61,725 nt of DNA from Atkinsonella hypoxylon (taxonomy: Eukaryota > Ascomycota > Sordariomycetes > Hypocreales > Clavicipitaceae), in NCBI GenBank assembly GCA_000729835.1, contig JFHB01000185.1, positions 1 through 61,725 on the forward strand, in the 5' to 3' direction. This document shows, piece after piece, positions 49,187-61,580 of this stretch (position 1 is the stretch's first letter; each line of letters starts with the position of its first letter). Under the pieces are notes generated by a model. That model was not told where the DNA came from. It made no database searches and saw nothing but the letters and a program-made list of their open reading frames with translations. The position numbers were made by a program, and so were the translations under genes.

Positions 49187-49892
49187 TATTAAAAATAATA
49201 GGGATTATAGGACTAGATATCTAAGAGGGTAGTGGTCTCTTAGATTTAGCACCTGTAATTACTCCTAGCAATTATTACGTAGTGAAAGCAGCAGCAGCCT
49301 AAATTAAGCTGTAGTGTATAGTATAGATCACGTAGAGGCAATAGATAACTGTAATAGTAGTATCTTTATATTAAGAGCGCTGTAACAAACTTAGTAAGGG
49401 TAGGATCTTAAATCTTTCTAGTCCTTTATAGACCTACTAACTATATTGGCGGGCTGTAGTCGCTAAAAGGGGCTTATAGGCTACTTTATAATTTCCGCAA
49501 AAAGATTTACTATATAAAAACAAAAAAATCGACTTACAGCTATACAAACGAGACGCCTACGTGCACAATTTAACAAATTCCACTAATAACAAGCAACCCT
49601 TATAAGCAACTCTATCTAACAATTATACTATTAAATAGCCCTAATTCTTAGCTTTCGAATGGTATACTTCTTGAATTTCTACTATTGCTAGTTGTAGAGA
49701 AAATCGCTGTTAAAGTTAACTATAGGTTAGGCAACTTTGCCTTAGTCGAATCTAGATGTTTCGCATCTAGTAACAGCGATATCTCTACTAAAAATTAACG
49801 TAACAAGACCTAGTTAGGGTTACGTGATAGAGCAACTAATAGGCAACTAGCAAGCATAAAAATAGGCTATACAGGGTAGCTTATTTTTAACA
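49187..49892 (-). repeat. Copia-2 5' LTR
   Basis: 706 bp in minus sense, TGTTAAAAAT at 49892 to a mutated terminal TTTTTAATA at 49187. Confidence 0.93.
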
Positions 49893-50750
49893 ATATCTGC
49901 TATAATGTCTAATTAATCTAGCAGAGGGTATACATCTAGCATTACTACACTATTAAGTGGCCTTATATTAACTACAACTTGTTCTTTCCTTTCTGTTAGG
50001 GTTTTAATCTACACTATAAAGGCTAGGTAGGCTATAGCTGCTAGGTTGTTTAAATACAACATCTTTCCACTTAAATGCAGCTTATTGTGAACCTTATCTA
50101 GTTTAGCTTTATCTTTAGCTCCTAGTAGGTAGATTTAGATAGGTTTTAGCTGCTTCTGCTATCTATCTACTAGATCTACTCTTATATGCTAGTCTTTAGG
50201 CATAGGAATAATACCTCTATTACAATAAATATTGTATTTATCCGTTAAGTTAATAAGCTTAATTATAACGTCTAGGTCTAAGTTTTCTACCTTAACCTTA
50301 TATTTATTGCAAATATATAGTATATCCTTAGGACAAGAGATTCTATATATAAAGATACTATTATTAACTTTCTTAGGGTTAAATCCGCTACTATTACCTT
50401 CTTTCTATAACTTATAATCTTCTGCAGGCAATAGACTATTATTAGGTGCAATATCCTTAGAAAAATATATATATAAATTAAATAGGTTTATAATTATATA
50501 GTTAGCCTTAAGCCCTTTATTATACTAAAGACAAGCAACCTTTTGATTTTTCTAGATTATAACAAATTTATCTAAATAGTTATAGGCTACTATTTGTTCC
50601 TAGTTAGTTGTGCTAAGCAATATATCTAGGATAAGGTTAGATTTTAAGTATATATAGTAGGCAGTAGCCTTCTTATTAGCTAGTACCTCCTTCTATTTAA
50701 CTAGGATATACTCCTACGATTTTAGCGGAATTGTTATAGCTTATGCTGCT

Positions 50751-51450
50751 TGTTAAAAATAAGCTACCCTGTATAGCCTATTTTTTATGCCTACTAGTTG
50801 CTCTATCACGTGACCCTTATTAGGTCTTGTTACGTTAATTTTTGGTAGAGATATCGTTGTTACTAGATGCAAACATCTAGATTTAACTAAGGCAAAGTTG
50901 CCTAACCTATAGTTAACTTTAACTGCGATTTTCTCTACAACTAGCAATAGTAGAAATTCAAGAAGTATACTATTCGAAAGCTAAGAATTAGGGCTATCTA
51001 ATAGTATAATTGTTGGATAGAGTTGCTTATAAGGGTTGCTTGTTATTAGTGGAATTTGTTAAATTATGCATATAGGCGTCTCGTTTATATAGCCGTGAGT
51101 CGATTTTTTTGTTTTTATATAGTAAATCTTTTTGTGGAAATTATAAAGTAGCCTATAAGCCCCTTCTAGCGACTACAGCCCGCCGATATAGTTAGAGGGT
51201 CTATAAGGGACTAGAAAGATTTAAGATCCTACTCTTACTAACTTGTTCGTTACAGCACTCTCAATATAAGATACCACTATTATTATAGTTATCTACTGCC
51301 TCTACGTGATCTATACTATACACTACAGCTTAATTTAGGCCGCTGCTGCTTCCACTACGTAATAATTGCTAGGAGCAATTATAGGTGCTAAATCTAAGAG
51401 ACTACTACCCTCTTAGATATCTAGTCCTGTAATCCCTATTATTTTCAACA
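50751..51450 (+). repeat. Copia-3 5' LTR
   Basis: 700 bp, TGTTAAAAATAAGC to TTTTCAACA; keeps TCACGTGA at 50806-50813. Confidence 0.93.
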
Positions 51451-51464
51451 GGTTATAAGCCCGG
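51451..51464 (+). promoter_or_regulatory. Copia-3 primer-binding site
   Basis: GGTTATAAGCCCGG; complementary to CCGGGCTTATAACC, matching the initiator Met-tRNA anticodon arm if A7 is a RIPed G. Confidence 0.65.
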
Positions 51465-52393
51465 AAGACCTATCTGCAAGCTATTAGCCCGCTAAAAATC
51501 TACTATTGTGTACTGTATTACCCACTAGAAGCTATATTAAGACCTGCGCTAGCAGCTATTGCTGCTATTAGTAGCTTGCTGGAAGCTATTAATACCTGCT
51601 GCACACATATCGCTAGCTACTATACTAGTGTTTACATTCTGCCCACCCTGTGCCTCCTGCACTCTATGCACCCTATACATATACACTTTTAAAGCTATTC
51701 TTAATAGCTAGGTTCTATCGTTGCGCAACATTAAAATATATACATCTGCATACATTACATTTGCACTGTAAATCGTTTTATTAGGCACTGCCTAATTAAT
51801 TATTTCTATTAAGAAATAAGCTTAGCGCTGCACTGCATCGCTCGTTGTTGTTATATCGTGCACCCTGTGCACCTCTGTTAGTGGCTATACTACAATTTGT
51901 AGTGTATGCCTAACAGCTCTTATTGCGGATATTCCTGTGTTTTCGGTCGCAGAATTAATTTGTGTAGTAATCCTACTGGTTGGGATTTTGAAGTAGGAAT
52001 TAGCTAAATATCCCTAAATTAGCTGTGCCTAGGTCTCCACTGATTTGTTGGAACCTAATTGGAGAAGAATCTCCTGAATTTTTTAGCTAAAAATAGCTAG
52101 GACTATATTTTATGCCCCTCGCGACCGCTTGTTAATCTAGTCTGCTATACAAATTGTATGTGCATACAGATCGCGATATAATGCAGCCTTTAGAGCCCGT
52201 TATACCTATTACGAAATAAATTGGAGAAAAATCTCAGTATAATTTCTGAAGATATAGGGCACTTCTAGGCCTATAATAGAGCAATCTATTGATATCTAGT
52301 CGAGGTTATTACTGTTATTTACTACCTTTTCCACTGTAATTTAGGCTATAATTAGCTATAAAGAGCGTTAAATTAGCTATTAAAACCCTTAAA
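51465..52393 (+). other. Copia-3 untranslated leader
   Basis: About 0.93 kb with no ORF. It shares with Copia-2 the extra segment near 52272-52297 that is absent from Copia-1. Confidence 0.6.
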
Positions 52394-55300
52394 ATAGCAC
52401 TAAAAGGAACAGGTAAGGGAAAGAGCACAAGCCCTAAACGGGGTAGTGGTTCTAGTACACCAGCTACAGCTGCTACTAGCTTTCCTAGTCCAGCAAGGTC
52501 CCCCCCTCAGCTAGTAGATTCCTCTTCTAATAAAGAAGATTATATAGCTAAGAAGGCTCTAAAGGAAGCTAGATTAGCTTCTAAAAGAGTAGTGCAAGTC
52601 TATAATGTGCAAGTTGATCTAAAAGCTTAAACGGATAAGTAACAAGAGACCCTAAATAGATTTATTAGGCATAGTGAAGTAAAATAAAGCTAAAATAAAG
52701 GTAATATAGCTGATTTACTAAGTAAATTAGATACTATAATTACATCTATAGGTAATCTCTCTATTAGGTCTCCCTCTAAGGTAGTAGATCCTGTTACTTC
52801 TAAAAGAGCTTCTAAAGTCTCTTTTAAAGCCCCTAAACCTTCTAGTTCCTCTAATAGTGCTACTTTTCTGCCTACTTTTAATAAAGGTACTATAAAAGAG
52901 TTAAATAAGAAGGTCCACTCGATTCTAGAGGCTGCTAAGCTAAAAGGCCCTAAAAATTTTAAACAGTAGAAGCAAGCTTTAACTATTTAATTTAGGGCAC
53001 TAGGATTCCCTTAATTTATTAATAATCCTAGTATAGCTAGTACTTTAGTAGATTTAGAACAAGCTATTATCCTTATAATTATAAGAGATAGTTGCTAATC
53101 TAGACCTTAAGCTGCTATAAGCTAGCATAAGTCCCCTGTAGATGCCTATAACGTTCTAGTTAGGCAATATTTGCAGAGTGCTGAAATACAACGTAGTACG
53201 CTATATACTAGTTATTACAACTTATTGTTTTCGAACTATAAGGGATCTTTAGAGGCCTTTAATGCTAAATTTAATAATTTACTAGCTAGATTATAGCTCT
53301 ATAGTGTAGCTATTAATCCTATTAACTAGGTAAATCATTATATTAATGCTTTAAAGAAGACCTTCCCTAGCTAGGCTGAAAGGCAGCAATATTCTATTAG
53401 AGCTGCTAGAGCATAAGGTCTATCTGTAAAAATGCTAAATTTACAGTTCCTTATAGCTAACTTATTAGAAGAACAAAGAGATAAAAGCTTCTCTATATCT
53501 AAGGCTCTTAGTTATAAAGCTTCTAATTCTAATAGTTCTAATAATAAGGCTAATTAAGGAAAGAATCCTCCTAATTAGAAGAAGAACTCCAATTCTAATT
53601 CTAATAATTCTAATGCCTCTAAAGATACAGATAAAGCCTCTAAGAATAAGAAGAAGTAGAAGGGCCGAAGAAGAAGTAACAAAAACTCTAGGAATAAGGA
53701 TGGAGAAGCTGCTTTTGCTATAGGTTATTATAACCTATCTACTAGCAACCAGGATACTATAGAATCTAATGATTCTAGCAGTTCTAGTAGTGATAATTCT
53801 TACGATTCAGATACAGAATCTACTACTAGTGATACTAGTACTACTAGTAATAATACCCCTTCTTTTAATTACTCTAACGGAATAATTAAAAACTCCCTAC
53901 TATACAATACAGGTTCTACCTATTATATAGTTAACAATAAGGCATTTTTTAGGACTTTTAAGCCTATAAAAAAGGGTAAAACTGCGCCTATTGCTACTAA
54001 AGGAGGTTCTATTTATCCTAAAGGACAGGGAACTGCTGTATTCTAGGTACTAGTTAGTACAAATCCAGCTAAATATAGGCCTTTAGCTCTAAAGGATGCT
54101 CTATATTGCCTAGGTTTAGATACTAACCTAATTAGTGGTCTAAAGCACTATTTAATAGGGGGCACTCTCCTTAGAAATTAGCTATTTCTAGCTAATAGAA
54201 GCTGCTGTAGGCTTCTAAATCCTAAAAAGCATAGTTTCTTTCTACAGCTTAAGGGGCAAGAGACCCCTAGAGTGTGTAAAAACCACGCAAATCTCTCTTA
54301 TATAGGATTTACTAGCAATAGTTATAATAGCGGTTATAATGCTAGTTATCCTATAGAGGTTTAAATCCCTTAACAGCTTAGTTTTAATCCTAAGGAATAT
54401 AGCTATATTAAGGAATTATCTAATTTTAAAGAAGAAGATAATACCAATAACAATGTTATAGAGCCATTAGCCCTAGTTCCTAAACAGGCTCCTAGTTAGA
54501 TTCCTTCTAATAACAGGGATTTAGAAGGTCTAAATCCTGAGTTGCTAGATATTAGAGGAAATAGCCGTCTAGATCCCTTAAACAAGGCCCGTAGTTCTTA
54601 AGAGATCTAGCAAGATAGGGAGCAATAGGAAGCTAGCTCTAATAATAATTCTAGTAGTAATCCTACTGCTTCTTCTTCCTATAAGAAGCTCCTAGAATTA
54701 GCTGCTACTTAGCACGTTAGATTAGGGCATATAGGACTCCCTTTACTAAAGAAGACTGCTTCTATTACTAAAGGAATCCCTAATTTTTCGAAAATTAAGG
54801 AAAAGGATTTTAACTACCTAGCTTGCAACTAAGCTAAAGCTGTTAGAAGACCTAGCAAGCATACTATTCCTAATCCCCCTAGATGTTTAGATATTATAGA
54901 GGGAGATACCGTTAAGATAGAGCCTATACCGCACAATAAGAGGCCTCTAGTTCTTTTTCTAATTAATAGAAAATTACAGTATAAGTAGTCTTTTAATCTA
55001 GCTAATAAAGAGAGTTCTACTCTCTATAGCTGCATTAAAGGCTTCTTTAAGGAATTAAAAAACTAGTATAACTGCTACCCTAAACACCTTTATTTTAATA
55101 GTAGTACAGAAATTAATACTAGGTTGCAAGCTTAGCTATCTTCTAAGGGTATTTGCTTTAGCACCTCTTGCCCCTATATTTATAAACAGAATAGGCTAAT
55201 AGAGAGAGCTATAAGGGTACTTCTAGACCGTTTGCGTGCTACCCTACAGTAGTTATAATTACCTCTATATCTATAGTCTTACATCCTTCCTGCTATAGTA

Positions 55301-57740
55301 GATTTAGTTAATACTACTGCGAATAGTACTAAACTACTAAGTCCTAAACAGCTATATCTAGCTGATTTAGAGCCTTCTAAGACCTATAAGCCTAATTTTA
55401 CCAAAATAAGAGCTATAGGCTTCTATTGCGAAGTTCTAATCCTATTAGAACAGAGATCTAGGTTGCAGAAGCTAGCTAAAAGAACTATTCCTAGTAGACT
55501 TTTAGCTACACTAGGTTCTAATGTATATCTAATATACATCCCCTCTAAACGAGCTGTTATTAAGACTAGCTTTATTAAAATTATAGAAGGAATAGGCCCT
55601 ATTTCTTAGGGCATCCCTAAGGTTCCTATTGGTTCTATAGTGAATAATCCTTCAGAGGGAGAAATCGATAAATTAGTGGATAATTATACTCCTAAGTATC
55701 CTTATCTTAGTCATCTAGATGTACTAAATTATCCACTAGAACCTGTAGATCAAGCTCTTCTACTAAGCAACCCTATAGAAGCTGTAGAGGCCCCTAAAGC
55801 CCCTATATCTATAGAAGCCCCTTAGGCTAATATAGAACCTATAGAAGCTAAAGCTAAATCTATTGATGCTGATGCTATAGATTTAGATAGAGACATATTT
55901 TCCTTAATCAAGGATCTATGCTTTAAGGCAAGGACTAAAGCAGCTATTACTTCTAATAGTAATAAGGATAAACTTCCTAATACGTAGAAGCAAGCCCTAA
56001 AAAGCTCTGCTAAGCAGCATTAGATAGAAGCTACCTATAGCGAATTTAAGCAGCTATTAGCTGCTGGAACCTTTAAATTTATAGGGAAAGACTAAGTACC
56101 TAAGAGCTAAAGAGTTCTAAAGAATAGGCTTATTTATAGGCTTAAAAAGGATAAAGAAAATAATCCTATTAAATATAAAGCCCGCCTTATTGCTAAGGGA
56201 TTTATGCAAATAGAAGATTAAGACTATCTAGAGACCTTTGCTGCAACTAGTATTCCTCCTAGCTAGCGTATATTATTAGCTCTTGCAGCTTTTAATAACT
56301 AAGAAGTTAAGTAAATTAATTTTATAGGAGCGTTTTTAAATAGCAAGCTAAAAGAAGCTATTTATATAGAAATCCTAGATAGATTTGTTAAATTTACAGA
56401 GCAAGTATCGCTATTAGTAGCTAAGCTACTAAAAAGCTGTAATTACAAGCCCTCTAAAGAGCAAGTAATTAAGCTAGAAAAATCCCTCTATAGTTTAAAG
56501 CAAAGTCCTAGAGAATAGCAGCAAATTCTAACGGAATTACTTTAAAAGCATAGATTTAAACCTCTTATATTAGACCCAGCAGTCTTTTATAACCTAGCTA
56601 CATCTACGTATATTGCTACTTATGTAGATAACTGTCTTCTAATTAGGCCTAATTTACAATATATCAATAAGCTTAAAAAGCTACTAAATTAAGCTTATCT
56701 AATAGAAGATAGAGGACCAGCAGAATTCTTTCTAGGTGTATAAATCACCTGTAATAGGTCTAAAAGATCTATTAAAATCCACTAATCTTAATATATCCTT
56801 AAAGCCCTAGAAAGATTCAAAATGTAAGATACTAAGCTAGCTTCTATCCCTATACAGCTAGGGATTCTAAAGCAACTAGTTATAAAACTCCTCTTAAAAT
56901 CCGATTATAAGCTTTATTAGAGCATAATAGGCACTATAATGTACCTTATGTTACTAACTAGGGCTGATATTGCTTTTTCCGTTCAGTGGCTATTAACCTT
57001 CTTAGCTAAGCCCTATATAGAGCATCTAAACGCCTCTAAGCACCTCCTTCAGTACTTAGGTAGTACTAGAAGCTTTGCTATCGTTTATAAGCGTTCTAGT
57101 CCACACTTAGAGTCTAAAAAGTCTTCTAATACTACTATTAGTTGTAAAGAAGTCTTAAAGACTCTCCTTAGTTATTGCAATAGCGATTTTGCTGGTGATA
57201 AAGTCTCTTCTAAATCAACCTATACTTATCTATATAAGCTAGCTAGTGGACCTATTAGCTGGAAATTAAAGAAAGCTAGTACTATTGCTCTTTCTACATT
57301 AGAAGTAGAATCTAATGCATTATCTAAAGCTATTAGGGAATTAGAGTGGCTCTACAGCCTTTTTAAGGAGATAAAGCTGCCTTTAACCCCTCCTATTCCT
57401 ATTAGGTGTAATAATTAAGGCGCTATAGTTACTGCTTATAACCTAACGTTATATAGTAGGACTAAGCACACCCTTTTAAAGTTTAACTACATTAGGGAAA
57501 AGATTTATAAAGGTATAGCTAAGGTTAGTTATATTGATATAAATTAGATGCCAGCAGATAGCCTAACTAAGCCTCTTGCTATTTAAAAGCATTAACAATT
57601 CATTAAGTTACTAGAGCTTTCTAGCTAGCTTATAAAAGCAACAAAAACACTCAAAAAAAAAATCAAAAAAACAACGAAAAACAGTTAAAAATCGAAAATA
57701 ACAAAAACAATTAACAACAACTAGTTATATTTAACTATAA
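52394..57740 (+). pseudogene. Copia-3 gag-pol polyprotein, RNase H part still open
   Basis: Same protein as Copia-1, presumed start ATA at 52394. The protease motif YNTGST is at 53903-53920, residue 504. In the integrase zinc finger the His pair is intact (CAC at 54713 and CAT at 54728, HX4H). The RT box YVDN is at 56621-56632, residue 1410, four codons shorter than Copia-1. The RNase H part 56939-57418 is free of stops for 159 codons (RADIAFSVQW, YCNSDFAGD, TLEVESNALSK), with the catalytic acidic residues visible. The A-run near the C-terminus is 10 long, shifting the last codons. It has fewer stops than Copia-1 in the last third. Confidence 0.9.
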
Positions 57741-57863
57741 CTACCCTGGAATTAGTTATGTTATTTTAGTCCTGTTATTAGTACTGTATTTTATTAGTTA
57801 ATTCTAACTTAAATATCCTTTAAAGGAGCTAAGTTGCTTATAGAACTAGTTACTTCTTACATT

Positions 57864-57874
57864 TCTAGAGGGAG
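57864..57874 (+). promoter_or_regulatory. Copia-3 polypurine tract
   Basis: TCTAGAGGGAG directly before the 3' LTR, unchanged from Copia-1 and Copia-2. Confidence 0.75.
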
Positions 57875-58574
57875 TGTTAAAAATAAGCTACCCTATATAG
57901 CCTATTTTTTATGCCTACTAGTTGCTCTATTACGTGACCCTTATTAGGTCTTGTTACGTTGATTTTTAGTAGAGATATCGTTGTTACTAGATGCAAACAT
58001 CTAGATTTAACTAAGGCAAAGTTGCCTAACCTATAGTTAACTTTAACTGCGATTTTCTCTACAACTAGTAATAGTAGAAATTCAAGAAGTATACCATTTA
58101 AAAGCTAAGAATTAGGGCTATTTAATGGTATAATTGTTGGATAGGGTTGCTTATAAGGGTTGCTTGTTATTAGTAGAATTTGTTAAATTGTGCACATAGG
58201 CGTCTCGTTTGTATAGCTGTAAGTCGATTTTTTTGTTTTTATATAGTAAATCTTTTTGCGGAAATTATAAAGTAGCCCACGAGCCCCTTCTAGCGACCAC
58301 AGCCCGCTAATATAGTCGGAGGGTCTATAAGGGACTAGAAAGATTCGAGATCCTACCCTTACTAACTTATTTGTTACAGCGCTCTCAATATAAGATACCA
58401 CTATTATTATAGTTATCTACTGCCTCTACGTAATCTATACTATACACTACAGCTTAATTTAGGCCGCTGCTGCTTCCACTACGTGATAATTGCTAGGAGC
58501 AATTACAGGTGCTAAATCTAAGAGACCACTACCCTCTTAGATATCTAGTCCTGTAATCCCTATTATTTTCAACA
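57875..58574 (+). repeat. Copia-3 3' LTR
   Basis: 700 bp, ending TTTTCAACA, followed by the CTGCT target duplicate. Confidence 0.93.
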
Positions 58575-61500
58575 CTGCTGTTACGTTCTAATGTAGAATC
58601 TTTAAAATTAGCTAGAAGATACCTATTTCTACAACTATATTATAAATAGACCTAATAGTAGCCCTAAGGCAGACGAAATTAATTTTAACACTATAATTAT
58701 AGAGGAAGGTTAAACCTAGAAGGAGCTTTAGCCCTAAGTTACTTATTACGTTAGCTATAACTGTAAAATAGCTAGTTATAGGCACACTATATATAGATCT
58801 AGGGATATAGAAGTTAAATGTAGCTATCTTAGAGATATAGAAGGACAATTGCACTTTAGTAACTAGTTTTAGCTCTATTTTTGCCTATTTTATATTCTAA
58901 CTAAACTAAGTTAACTATACTTTATTAACTAGCACTAAAGAGGTTTTAGTATTTAGGTAGATCTAATGTAATAGTTCTTTATTATAGAATTAAATAGAAA
59001 TCTTTAGGAAGAAATTTAACTTTAAAATACTAGATTTAATAAGCTATAGCCTTATAACTACTTTAACTACTTACTTTATCTAAATTCCTTATAAATCCTT
59101 TTAGTTTATCTCTATTTAAACCTTCTTTTTTTACTTTTCTTTACTTTTAGTAAAATAGGTTTTAATAAAGTTAGATTTTAAGCTAGTTAGTAGTTCCTTA
59201 GTATTAACTGTTTCTTCTTCTTCTATTAGCTAGTATTTATAGCTTTTAAGGTACTTTTTATAGTCTTTTTAGTTAGATTTATCTTTAAACGTTATTATAT
59301 AGGTATATTCCTTATTATTCTACAGTAAGCTCTATTGTTAAAAACGTTAAAGCTACTAAGGATACTATAGCTCTAGCTAATAATTCTAGCTAGCCCTTAA
59401 ATTCTAGTTTTACTAAGGCTAAAGCTACTGCTCTCTTAGCAGCTAATTCCTCTAGTTTTACAGTAGGTACTAAGAATAATTATTCTAGTAATTTTTATAG
59501 AATAGAGGTTAGAACTAAAATTAACTATTACTTTTATTCTAGTTTACCTAGTTACCTTAGGCTACTTTATTGTTTTTAGAGTTCTTACTGTTAAATTTAC
59601 TTTAAGTATAATAGGTATTAGTACCTTTTTTATAGTTTTCTAATTTTTATTATTTTCCTAAATCCCTAAGGCATTCTTATAGATCCTTAACCTTATTATT
59701 TACTATAGTAATATATATAGATCTTAGGTCTTTTACTGTTAAAATTAAGTATAGCTATTATAATTCTAAATATAGCTTATAATAGAGTCTTAAAAGGAGC
59801 TAAAGATTAATAGTTTTACTATTTATATAGATATATTAGAATACTTTAGAGGTAAATTCCCTAAATAATTTTTCTTTAATTATATTTTACTCTATAAACT
59901 TAGCTAAATCTAGCTATATTATTATATCCTAGATCTATATACTAAATTCTTTATAAATAGCAGTATAAATAGAGTTTAAACTACTAAAAATAGCTGTTTT
60001 TTTATAGTAATCTAGATACTACCTATACTATATTAATGTATTCCCTTTAAAGAGAGTTTAAAGCTTAATATAAATAGCTTCTTAGGTGTTAATTGTACTA
60101 TAGCTACAGTAGTCTTTAACAGCTTAGATCTATAGCTCTATATTATAGAAAATAGTATACTTTTCTTTATATAAAATTAGCTTATAGATATTTCTATTGT
60201 TAAAGGGTTTAAAGTAACTAATATTAGTAATTTTCTATATAGAATTTATTTATTCTTTAGAGGTTTAAAACTATATATTGCTTTAGTTATTCTATTTCTA
60301 ATGTAGATTTAGCCTTTTATCTGCTAGATTTAGCTAAAGATTATTGTTTCTAATATAGTATAGTGCCTATTAATTTATATACTAATATTTAAAGTTACTA
60401 AATACTTAATTCTAGTCTTTTTTAGTATCTTAGCTTTTCTTAGCTTTACTATTATAGTATTACTCTAATAGATTCTTTAGAAATTATAGTAGCTTTTATT
60501 CTTTTAGAAAAGTACTAAAGTGTCTAAAGTATCTCTATATTATATAGTTTCCTTTATCTAAAGGTTGCTTTTAACCTTACTTTTAGTTTTAGTTATCTTT
60601 TAGGGGTAAGTAAGAATTAAAAGCCCTTTACCTATAATTCTTAGGCTAAAAGCCTTATTAGGTATAGTATTATTTATTATATTTATCCTAAGGCTTAGGT
60701 GTAGTCTTTATCTTCTAGGCTAAGTATTATTACTCTATCTAAAGAGCAGCGATTTTATTGTTTAATTCTCTCTATAATCTATTAATTTTATTAATTAATT
60801 CTTCTCTAATTCTACTAATTTATTTACTAATTTCTATAAAAAAACCTATAAGCTATTCTAGTAAGAGGTTCCTTTTTCTAAGTAGATCTACTACTTCCTC
60901 TACTTTATACTTTAGCTTAAGGGTATAAAACCTTTAATAGGCCTATAAAAGTAGTAAGATTTTAGCTAGTTCTTTAATTAGTAAGTTCTTTCTAGTAGTT
61001 TAAGGTATATTTAATAGATCTAGGTCCTTAGTAAGCAGTGTAAATCTAGATCTCTATACTTACTTTCCTTTAATATTCTAGGTAGAACTAGCACTAGCTT
61101 TATAGATAGTGTCTTCTAAGCTGTTAAATCTAGATAATCTAGCTTTAGCTTTTTCTTCTAGTATTACTATTAGTAAATCTATAAGGAGTTTAGTAGATTT
61201 AGCCTTATTAATAATTCTATTAATCTGCCTCTATACCTACTATACTATAGAAGTATTAATAGTATTCTAGTAAGAAGGTAGTTCTACTAGCTTAGGTTAG
61301 TTATATAATTTAAGCTGTTTATTAACAAATTTATAGTAAGTAAAATAAAGTAGTAGGCTTCTTTTCTCTTAAGGTATAAGATCTCTTTTTTAAATCTAGA
61401 AATCTAGATTTTAGTAGTAAAATTTATAGAATTAATATATAGTTTTAAGTTCTCTATTAGTAAAAGAAATATAATTTCTTCTACTAAGCTCCTTCTAAAG

Positions 61501-61580
61501 TTACTCTATCTTAAATATTGCAATTTTAGCTTTTTAAGCTTAAGGAGAGTTAGCAATAATTAAAAGCAATTACTACTACT

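Larger units (their letters stand above)
42025..49892 (-). mobile_element. Full-length Ty1/Copia retrotransposon Copia-2
   Basis: 7868 bp, minus strand, with perfect target duplication ATATC (42020-42024 and 49893-49897). The empty site is seen in copy A at 21062-21066. LTRs are 706 bp each. Internal order matches Copia-1. It has the least-mutated 3' LTR and 3' UTR of the three in several places. Confidence 0.95.
50751..58574 (+). mobile_element. Full-length Ty1/Copia retrotransposon Copia-3
   Basis: 7824 bp, plus strand, perfect target duplication CTGCT (50746-50750 and 58575-58579). The empty site is in copy A at 21915-21919. LTRs are 700 bp each and keep intact CAACA ends. It has the longest stop-free stretch of the three. 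Confidence 0.95.
39136..61377 (-). pseudogene. Gypsy-1 gag-pol copy C, split by Copia-2 and Copia-3
   Basis: Colinear with copy A gag-pol. The start codon is ATA at 61377 (ATG in A). gag and the first part of protease lie in 58580-61377, with the well-preserved protease segment LLLGLTFLYNYSVKI at 58612-58854 free of stops. The protease-RT linker is in 49898-50750. RT, RNase H, integrase and chromodomain lie in 39136-42024, with the RT box again YINN (41797-41808) and the chromodomain at about 39208-39420. Both Copia insertions fall in or near the protease-RT part of the gene, and all breaks are RIP-type stops plus these insertions. Confidence 0.82.
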
